From Oceanospirillaceae bacterium (GTDB lineage: Bacteria > Pseudomonadota > Gammaproteobacteria > Pseudomonadales > Balneatricaceae): DNA of 5,496 bases. Below are positions 1 through 4,484 of this stretch, piece by piece (the stretch's first letter is position 1; every line of letters begins with the position of its first letter). The stretch lies in the NCBI GenBank assembly GCA_023954795.1, contig JAGSHA010000237.1, positions 1-5,496 of the forward strand. Direction: 5' to 3'. Below the pieces are notes generated by a model that did no database searches, was not told where the DNA came from, and saw only the letters and a program-made list of their open reading frames with translations. A program made the position numbers and the translations under genes.

Positions 1-82
1 CGGGACTTGTTCGCGCCTTCCAAAGCACTCTCTCCACCCTTTGTCTTCCTGGAAATGCACTCACAGATCCGGATAGACCTTG

Positions 83-113
83 ACCCGCTGGGCCTCGCCC
101 AACGGGTTTTTTT
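83..113 (+). terminator. Intrinsic terminator of an upstream gene
   Basis: A GC-rich hairpin pairs 84-93 (CCCGCTGGGC) with 97-106 (GCCCAACGGG) around the three-base loop CTC. There is a single C/A mismatch in the stem, and an extra A-T pair at 83/107. Seven T's follow at 107-113, so this is a textbook rho-independent terminator for plus-strand transcription. The gene it ends must lie mostly to the left of the window. The forward frame starting at base 3 stays open until a TGA at 81-83, directly abutting the stem, so the last 26 codons of that gene may be visible, but the residues are not recognisable. The minus strand lacks a T-tract, so termination is one-directional. Confidence 0.88.
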
Positions 114-363
114 ATGCCTAAAAAAAACCGCCATAAAGCATAATCCCAACACACCCCAATACCCGGCATTTGAAATACATCTGATCATCCACAAGCGGTC
201 GTAACACACCGACTTTCACACCGATCAAATATATAGAGAGAATCACCAGAAAAGCGATGGAAATTGGTACAAAGTCACACTTAAATCGCCACTTCAGCCC
301 ATAAGACTTTATACGTAAAACCCACTCCCACAGTCTATATATCTATTATTATTCAATGGGTTA

Positions 364-369
364 TATAAT
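364..369 (+). promoter_or_regulatory. Candidate -10 box for the dctP operon
   Basis: The hexamer TATAAT matches the sigma-70 -10 consensus exactly. The position 16-18 bases upstream (around 340-347) reads like TCTATT and does not resemble TTGACA, and no extended -10 TG is present. If it is used, the promoter probably needs an activator. AT-rich DNA produces this hexamer by chance fairly often, so the call rests on its position before the operon. The expected start site would be near 376. Confidence 0.4.
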
Positions 370-387
370 GTTTGAGGTTTACCAAAC
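370..387. promoter_or_regulatory. Inverted repeat GTTTG-N8-CAAAC, possible operator
   Basis: GTTTG at 370-374 and CAAAC at 383-387 are perfect inverted half-sites separated by 8 bases. A nested GTTT-ACC-AAAC (377-387) uses some of the same bases. The repeat begins directly after the candidate -10 box and would cover the predicted transcription start, the usual place for a repressor site. Half-sites of five bases are short, so chance is a real alternative. No regulator gene is present in the window to pair with it. Confidence 0.3.
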
Positions 388-409
388 TTTAAGTATGCAC
401 AGCTTGATG

Positions 410-432
410 TAACAGAGAGCCCCTCTCTGTTA
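410..432 (+). promoter_or_regulatory. Perfect 10-bp palindromic hairpin in dctP leader
   Basis: Bases 410-419 (TAACAGAGAG) are perfectly complementary to 423-432 (CTCTCTGTTA) around a three-base CCC core. The hairpin has no T-tract after it (ATTTGAATT follows), so it does not look like a normal terminator. It lies 71 bases before the dctP start and, if the TATAAT at 364 is used, inside the transcribed leader. It could act as a dimeric repressor operator in DNA or as a leader hairpin in RNA; the sequence alone does not decide. Confidence 0.5.
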
Positions 433-503
433 ATTTGAATTGGTGTCTCGCTGGAAACACAAAACACCAGTGAAAAAACAAAAATTACAAAGAGTTAACA
501 GAC

Positions 504-1526
504 ATGTTGAATTTTCTCGGAAAGTTTAAAAAACAGATCGTAACTGGCTCTCTCGCTGCTGCATTGACCATTGGTTCAGTCGCTACCTCAACAGCACAGG
601 CTGCTGAACATAACTGGCGCTTTGCCAACCTGTACACCCGTGGTACTGCGTTTGGTGAAGTGTATGGCAATCTGGCAAAGAACATCGAAGAGATGTCTGG
701 CGGCCGCATCAAAGTAAAAATGATGTATGCCGGTGAAGGTGTAGATACCAAAGGTATTCTGGGTGCCGTCAAAACTGGTCTGATCACCATGGGCGCAACC
801 TTTCAGCCAATGAATGCCGGTGAACTGCCAGCAGGTATTGTTGAAGTAGGTCTTCCGGGTGGCACATCTGACGTAGCAGAGCTCAGCACTCTGTTCCATG
901 AAAAAGGCTGGGGTGAAGTACTGACCAAAGCCTATGGCGAACAAGGTCTGGTTTGGTTGGACCCTTACATTCAGCCACCGGTTTACCTGCTGACCAAAAA
1001 ACCAATCAACACCATTGCAGACTTTGAAGGTCTGAAACTGCGTGCGCCAGGTGCATACGGAAAATTCGTACGTGAACTGGGTGCATCTCCTGTATCCCTG
1101 ACGTGGAGCGAAATCTACACCGGTCTGGCAACAGGTGTTATCGATGGCTCTATCGGTTCTAACCTGATCGACCACCGCGATGGTAACCACGTTGAGGTTG
1201 CTAAATACATGTACCGTTTGCCACTGGCCGGTGCACAGGTACTGCCTGTATTCGTCAACCAGAAAGCATGGAACAAACTGCCGACTGACCTGAAAGCGAT
1301 TGTTAAAGCAGCTACATCTGTCCACGCTCGTGAACAGATGACTAAATCCCGTCTGTGGGAAGCGCAGGCTGTTGCTGATATGGAAGCGAAAGGCATGAAG
1401 TGGAGCCCGGCTCCTAGCGATACTGACAAAGCACAGTGGAGCAAAGCTGGTGAATCCCTGTGGTCTGAATACGCGAAAGAGGACAAGTTCAGCAAAGAAC
1501 TGATTGACCTGTTAAGCGCGAAGTAA
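504..1526 (+). CDS. dctP: TRAP transporter solute-binding protein DctP
   Basis: This is the periplasmic receptor of a tripartite ATP-independent periplasmic (TRAP) transporter; it binds an organic acid and delivers it to the DctQM membrane complex. The 340 residues match the usual family length. An export signal is clear: K7, K9 and K10, a hydrophobic stretch at about 13-28, and an AQA cleavage motif ending at A33. The family core follows, with QPPVYLLTKKPINT at 158-170 and GLKLRAPGAYGKFVRELGA at 176-194; R180 in LKLRAPG matches the invariant arginine that pairs with the ligand carboxylate in TRAP receptors. The block WSEIYTGLATGVIDG at 201-215 is also typical. AAAGAG at 489-494 supports the ATG start. 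Codon choice is strongly biased (CTG, GGT, CGT, GAA), as expected for an abundant receptor. The ligand is unknown: dicarboxylate, 2-oxoacid and other carboxylates are all possible. Confidence 0.95.
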   Translation: MLNFLGKFKKQIVTGSLAAALTIGSVATSTAQAAEHNWRFANLYTRGTAFGEVYGNLAKNIEEMSGGRIKVKMMYAGEGVDTKGILGAVKTGLITMGATFQPMNAGELPAGIVEVGLPGGTSDVAELSTLFHEKGWGEVLTKAYGEQGLVWLDPYIQPPVYLLTKKPINTIADFEGLKLRAPGAYGKFVRELGASPVSLTWSEIYTGLATGVIDGSIGSNLIDHRDGNHVEVAKYMYRLPLAGAQVLPVFVNQKAWNKLPTDLKAIVKAATSVHAREQMTKSRLWEAQAVADMEAKGMKWSPAPSDTDKAQWSKAGESLWSEYAKEDKFSKELIDLLSAK

Positions 1527-1544
1527 TCTCTCCCAGAGAGTAAA

Positions 1545-1578
1545 GAAGAAGCTTCTGGCCCGGGTCAGGAGCTTCTTC
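1545..1578 (+). other. Long RNA hairpin between dctP and dctQ
   Basis: Bases 1545-1559 pair with 1564-1578 over 15 positions with a four-base loop (CCGG); two of the pairs are G-U wobbles, the rest Watson-Crick. No T-tract follows (GTCTCAGC comes next), so full intrinsic termination is unlikely. A small CTCTC/GAGAG stem lies just before it at 1528-1540. The likely role is to protect the 3' end of dctP mRNA or to cause partial termination, so that the receptor is made in excess over the membrane subunits. This is an inference from position and structure. Confidence 0.7.
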
Positions 1579-1580
1579 GT

Positions 1581-1605
1581 CTCAGCTAAAGAACAATCAG
1601 CTGAG
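1581..1605 (+). other. Second hairpin before dctQ
   Basis: CTCAGCT at 1581-1587 is perfectly complementary to AGCTGAG at 1599-1605, with an 11-base A-rich loop. It starts two bases after the larger hairpin, so the gap contains a tandem pair of stems. There is no T-tract. It may contribute to the same processing or stability element, or serve as a protein-binding palindrome; the wide loop makes either reading tentative. Confidence 0.45.
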
Positions 1606-1666
1606 GTCCAATGCATCGTTAAAGGATGTACTCTTTTCATCCCGCTCCCCTCAAGACGGTACTCTC

Positions 1667-2224
1667 ATGTTCGCAACCTTACTTCGGGCATACTGCTCCA
1701 GTGTTGAGTTTCTGGTTTCACTGATCGGACGCAGCATCTCTATTCTGATGCCACTGATTGCGTTTGTTGTCGCATTCGAAGTGTTTTCACGTTACTTCCT
1801 GAATGCACCCACCATCTGGGCTTACGATCTTTCACTTTTTTTCTCGTCGTATCTGGCTGCTCTTGGCGGTGCATATGCACAACAGAAGCAGGCGCATATC
1901 AATGTCGATATTTTGTATATCTCGGTATCGGCCAATGTGAAACGTATTTTCCACCTGCTCTCTGGCAGCTTAGCGATCTTTTTCATGGCGATTATTATTT
2001 TGGTCTCCTATCAGAAGTTCGGCGAAGCCATGCAGTTTAACTACCGCCGCATGAGCGAATGGGCACCTCCAATGCACCATTTCTGGATCATGCTTATGGT
2101 GGCTGCTTCACTGATCATCCTGCAAATCTCCAGCGATATGTTCAAAGACATCTATCACTTAATCACCGGACAAGACCTGATCCCAACGGAAGAAGAAGAT
2201 CTGGAGGACGCACATGGAAATTGA
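1667..2224 (+). CDS. dctQ: TRAP transporter small membrane subunit DctQ
   Basis: This is the small inner-membrane subunit of the TRAP transporter, which joins DctM to form the translocation complex. Its 185 residues form four hydrophobic segments at about 24-45, 54-71, 94-115 and 136-155, the standard DctQ topology. Family signatures are visible: EVFSRYFLNAPTIWAYDLS at 38-56 after the first segment, and QAHINVDIL at 75-83 following the second. The start at 1667 is supported by the intact first membrane helix, but its ribosome site is weak (AAGACGG, 1653-1659). It follows dctP after 140 bases filled with hairpins, and its end overlaps dctM by 11 bases, so Q and M are probably translationally coupled. 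The acidic tail (EEEDLED, 175-181) is cytoplasmic by prediction, and its DNA also encodes the dctM ribosome site. Confidence 0.93.
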   Translation: MFATLLRAYCSSVEFLVSLIGRSISILMPLIAFVVAFEVFSRYFLNAPTIWAYDLSLFFSSYLAALGGAYAQQKQAHINVDILYISVSANVKRIFHLLSGSLAIFFMAIIILVSYQKFGEAMQFNYRRMSEWAPPMHHFWIMLMVAASLIILQISSDMFKDIYHLITGQDLIPTEEEDLEDAHGN

Positions 2225-3530
2225 ACTGCTCACAGGTGTTCTTTTACTCTGTATATTAATCTCATTTGCGATGGGTACCCCCGTAGGTCTCGCACTCGGC
2301 GGTATCGCGATGGCAGTTGGCTATGCAACGTGGGGGGAAGGCATTTTCAGCATCCTGCCCAGTTCATTTGAGTCCATCCTGTTCAGTTTTATATTGCTGG
2401 CGATCCCACTCTACATATACATGGGCCAGCTGCTGACACGCTCCGGCATTGGCGATGCCATGTTTAATGCCAGTCAGATCATCATTGGTCGTGTTCCCGG
2501 CTCACTTGCCATCAGCGTGGTAGGGGTGTGCTCAATGATCGGTGCCATGGTCGGCATTATCGGTGCAGGCATCATGACCTCCGGCAGCATCGCACTTAAA
2601 CCGATGCTTGAGCGTGGTTACGATCGACGCTTAGCACTCGGGGTTATCATGGCCGGTGGTGGATTGGGTATTCTGATCCCACCCAGTGTTCCGATGATCA
2701 TGTTTGCCGCTTCCACCCAGAACTCCGTGGGCAAGATGTTTATTGCCGCACTGGTACCGGCAACCATCACGATTTTCATGCTTGTGGCCTATATCGTCAC
2801 CAGCTGCAAAATCAACCCGGAAAAAGCCCCGATGGGTACGGGTAAAGAAACGACCATGTCACCGCAGGAGAAATTCAGAACTCTGCGTGACGGCCTGATG
2901 TCTGTACTGCTGATCGTGTTGGTACTGGGCAGTATCATCAGCGGTATTGCGACGCCTACCGAATCCGGTGCGATCGGCATCGTGGGTGCCGTGCTTCTCG
3001 CCTTCTTCTTTAAACGCTTCCGATGGGGACTCTTCAAGTCCGCAGGGTTGGAAACAGCCATGCTCGTCAGCGTTGCCATGTGGATTATTTTGGGCGCCAC
3101 TCTCTTCAGTAACTTCCATCTGATGATGGGCATCCAGGATATGATCGCCGGGTTTACCGAAGATCTGGGCCTGCCGCCGCTTGGCGTTGTGATTATGATG
3201 CAGCTGATCATGTTACTGCTGGGCTTTATCATCGACGAGTTTATTATCGTCCTGATGTGTGCGCCACTGTTCACACCTATTGTGGTTGATCTGGGTTTTG
3301 ATCCGATCTGGTTTGGCATCCTGATGATTCTGAATATCGAGATCGCGGTACAAACACCACCGTATGGGTTCGCGCTTTTCTACCTGAAAGGCATCGCTCC
3401 ACCTGATGTAACAATGCTAGACATCTATAAATCAGTGACACCATTCATATTGATAAAACTGTCCGTTCTTATCTTCTGTTTGCTGTTCCCTGATGCCGTG
3501 ATGTGGCTACCAAATAAGATCATGGGATAA
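2214..3530 (+). CDS. dctM: TRAP transporter large membrane subunit DctM
   Basis: This is the large permease subunit that carries the substrate across the inner membrane with sodium ions. Its 438 residues are normal for the family and alternate hydrophobic helices and short loops, about a dozen membrane segments. Visible family motifs are AIPLYIYMGQLLTRSGI at 63-79, GVCSMIGAMVGIIGAGIMTSG at 104-124, GGGLGILIPPS at 148-158, TPTESGAIG at 247-255, DEFIIVLMCAPLFTPIV at 341-357 and QTPPYGFALFYLKGIAP at 380-396. A hydrophilic loop at about 198-226 separates the two halves. The ATG at 2214 follows GGAGG (2203-2207) by 6 bases and overlaps the dctQ stop. It belongs to the DctM family, within the ion transporter superfamily. 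Neither of the known substrate groups can be chosen from this subunit. Confidence 0.96.
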   Translation: MEIELLTGVLLLCILISFAMGTPVGLALGGIAMAVGYATWGEGIFSILPSSFESILFSFILLAIPLYIYMGQLLTRSGIGDAMFNASQIIIGRVPGSLAISVVGVCSMIGAMVGIIGAGIMTSGSIALKPMLERGYDRRLALGVIMAGGGLGILIPPSVPMIMFAASTQNSVGKMFIAALVPATITIFMLVAYIVTSCKINPEKAPMGTGKETTMSPQEKFRTLRDGLMSVLLIVLVLGSIISGIATPTESGAIGIVGAVLLAFFFKRFRWGLFKSAGLETAMLVSVAMWIILGATLFSNFHLMMGIQDMIAGFTEDLGLPPLGVVIMMQLIMLLLGFIIDEFIIVLMCAPLFTPIVVDLGFDPIWFGILMILNIEIAVQTPPYGFALFYLKGIAPPDVTMLDIYKSVTPFILIKLSVLIFCLLFPDAVMWLPNKIMG

Positions 3531-3534
3531 GCAC

Positions 3535-3975
3535 GTGTATAAGAGTATTTTGATTCCAATCGACTTAGAGCATGTCGAGATGTTCCCCCGCGCTGTTGAA
3601 GTTGCCTTGCAACTGCTCGACACCGATGACGGGAAGATCCACAGTCTTTATGTAGATCAGGCAAAAGCGCACGGTATCGCGTTTGCCCAGCTCCCGAAGG
3701 AGATCACCGCACAAGCGCAACAAGAAACAAAGGCGGTCGTTCACTCGCTCTTCAAGCAGCATGTGCCTGAAGCAATGCGCGGCTCCTGCCATATCCGAAG
3801 GGGTGTCGTGTATGACGAGATTCTGGAAGAGGAAAAGCGGGTCAACCCAGAGGTAATCCTTATCGCTGCGGGTAAACCGGGTGTATCCAGTTATTTGCTC
3901 GGCTCCAATGCGGAGAAAGTACTGCGCCACGCACAGGGATCAGTATTCGTTATCCGAGACAACCATACCTGGTAA
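3535..3975 (+). CDS. UspA-family protein linked to TRAP transporter
   Basis: A 146-residue single-domain universal stress protein, expected in the cytoplasm as a nucleotide-binding dimer. The first strand MYKSILIPIDL (1-11) places the conserved Asp at 10, and the end has GKPGVSSYLLGSNAEKVLRHA at 113-133 followed by SVFVIRD. That glycine motif has six residues between the second Gly and GS, as I recall for E. coli UspF and UspG, rather than nine as in MJ0577-type proteins. The gene starts with GTG four bases after the dctM stop, with only a weak GGGA ahead, so translation is probably coupled to dctM. The same order (receptor, small, large, UspA) is known in teaABCD of Halomonas elongata, where TeaD binds ATP and affects transporter activity. 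A similar regulatory role here is an inference. Confidence 0.92.
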   Translation: MYKSILIPIDLEHVEMFPRAVEVALQLLDTDDGKIHSLYVDQAKAHGIAFAQLPKEITAQAQQETKAVVHSLFKQHVPEAMRGSCHIRRGVVYDEILEEEKRVNPEVILIAAGKPGVSSYLLGSNAEKVLRHAQGSVFVIRDNHTW

Positions 3976-4001
3976 GCACTGGATAGTTAGCTTTGCGACA
4001 C

Positions 4002-4028
4002 AACAGGGTGCGCTCCCGCACCCTGTTT
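4002..4028 (+). terminator. Hairpin terminator after the TRAP operon
   Basis: Bases 4002-4012 (AACAGGGTGCG) are perfectly complementary to 4017-4027 (CGCACCCTGTT) around the four-base loop CTCC. The stem ends in TTT at 4026-4028 and the next base is C, so the T-tract is short. The position, 26 bases after the stop codon of the UspA gene, fits the end of the dctPQM operon. Termination may be incomplete, allowing some read-through toward gcdH. Confidence 0.75.
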
Positions 4029-4072
4029 CAATCCCTCACCTACCGTGCAAACTGCCCCGCCTACAACGCGCT

Positions 4073-4101
4073 TGATCGCAACGATTTTGAGCTGATTGCA
4101 A
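4073..4101 (+). repeat. Direct repeat TGATYGCAA with 20-bp period
   Basis: TGATCGCAA at 4073-4081 and TGATTGCAA at 4093-4101 differ at one base and start exactly 20 bp apart, close to two helical turns, so both would face the same side of the DNA. This is a plausible tandem binding site for a transcription factor. The copies lie about 385-410 bases before gcdH, far for a classical operator, and two 9-base matches could arise by chance. Confidence 0.35.
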
Positions 4102-4197
4102 GACAGCACTACCGCTACAACACCGTCCTGCATCTACACTACTCCATAGACTTTTAAAGCAACGGCTATCTTAGTTTTATCCCCCTTAACCTAAGCA

Positions 4198-4227
4198 TTG
4201 ACCGATCACTATTTATGCAAATATTCA
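4198..4227 (+). promoter_or_regulatory. Candidate sigma-70 promoter for gcdH
   Basis: TTGACC at 4198-4203 matches five of six -35 consensus bases. At 18 bp spacing lies TATTCA (4222-4227), a poor -10 box with three matches. A TAATAT at 4236-4241 is a better hexamer but has no suitable -35 partner. The transcript would carry a leader of about 250 bases. The inverted repeat at 4216-4233 overlaps the -10 position. Weak evidence; another start closer to gcdH is possible. Confidence 0.25.
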
Positions 4228-4233
4228 GTTGCA
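4216..4233. promoter_or_regulatory. Inverted repeat TGCAA-N8-TTGCA, possible operator
   Basis: TGCAA at 4216-4220 and TTGCA at 4229-4233 form a perfect inverted repeat with an 8-base AT-rich centre, 18 bp in all. It covers the -10 position of the candidate promoter at 4198-4227, where a bound dimer would block RNA polymerase. The half-site word recurs four more times in the same gene-free region, which strengthens the case a little. The regulator is unknown. Confidence 0.35.
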
Positions 4234-4484
4234 CCTAATATGGATTAATCAGAATCGAGGTCGACAGGGATAGTGTCAGATCCACCACCATCCTGCGCTC
4301 AACGCGGTCACGACCCGACAACATATCAATGCATGCAGGCATAGGTACATTCAGCACGCTACGCATGACAGAACGTCAGGAGCTTGCACTCCAAACGCTG
4401 TTATTGCAGAGGTGACGACAAACTTCATCACTTGAATCGTACTGCCCGAAAGCACATCAGAATAACAAACAAGAGGCATGAACC

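Larger units (their letters stand above)
114..503 (+). promoter_or_regulatory. Gene-free upstream region of the TRAP operon
   Basis: These 390 bases separate the upstream terminator from dctP. No reading frame has a credible start, ribosome site and length, so I see no gene here. Bases 114-340 show nothing I can interpret. The right half is AT-rich and holds a perfect TATAAT box (364-369), an inverted repeat just after it (370-387), a 10-bp palindromic hairpin (410-432) and a weaker inverted repeat, TGGTGT at 441-446 with ACACCA at 464-469. The ribosome site AAAGAG at 489-494 precedes the dctP ATG by 9 bases. If transcription starts near 376, the untranslated leader would be about 130 bases, long enough for regulation at the RNA level. 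Confidence 0.6.
3976..4484 (+). promoter_or_regulatory. Long gene-free region before gcdH
   Basis: These 509 bases hold the operon terminator (4002-4027) and the likely control region of gcdH. A frame open from 3987 to a TAA at 4155-4157 lacks an ATG and runs through the terminator, so I do not call it. A 28-codon frame at 4329-4415 has no ribosome site. The region carries six copies of TGCAA or TTGCA: at 4046, 4097, 4216, 4229, 4384 and 4404. They include a direct repeat and an inverted repeat listed separately. The regulator gene gcdR, which lies beside gcdH in pseudomonads, is not on this side. Bases 4240-4470 otherwise show nothing I can assign. Confidence 0.6.

Noticed and set aside
3..83. 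C-terminal tail of an upstream gene in the third forward frame
   Set aside because: The frame is open from the window edge and its TGA abuts the terminator stem, which is suggestive. However, only 26 codons are visible, they match nothing I know, and the second forward frame is also open to 77, so the reading frame is not settled.
1..204. Open frame from the window edge to a TAA at 202-204
   Set aside because: It runs straight through the intrinsic terminator and its T-tract, and its residues look like translated non-coding DNA.
441..456. Sigma-54 promoter (GG-N10-GC) before dctP, as in rhizobial dctA
   Set aside because: The GG at 442-443 is followed ten bases later by GA rather than GC, and the flanking bases do not fit the consensus.
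441..469. Inverted repeat TGGTGT/ACACCA as a FadR-like GntR operator
   Set aside because: The half-sites are 17 bases apart, too wide for the compact TGGTNNNACCA-type site, so it is kept only as a weak repeat.
588..1325. Long open frame on the minus strand within dctP
   Set aside because: It lies antisense to a clear dctP gene, is rich in Cys, Phe and Gln, and follows from the codon bias of dctP. The similar minus-strand frames at 2789-3319 and 4719-5384 are rejected for the same reason.
3987..4157. Open frame after the UspA gene ending at TAA 4155-4157
   Set aside because: It has no ATG and no ribosome site, it crosses the terminator hairpin, and its residues resemble no family I recognise.
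4329..4415. 28-codon frame that could be a leader peptide before gcdH
   Set aside because: No ribosome site precedes the ATG, there is no run of regulatory codons, and no attenuator follows it.
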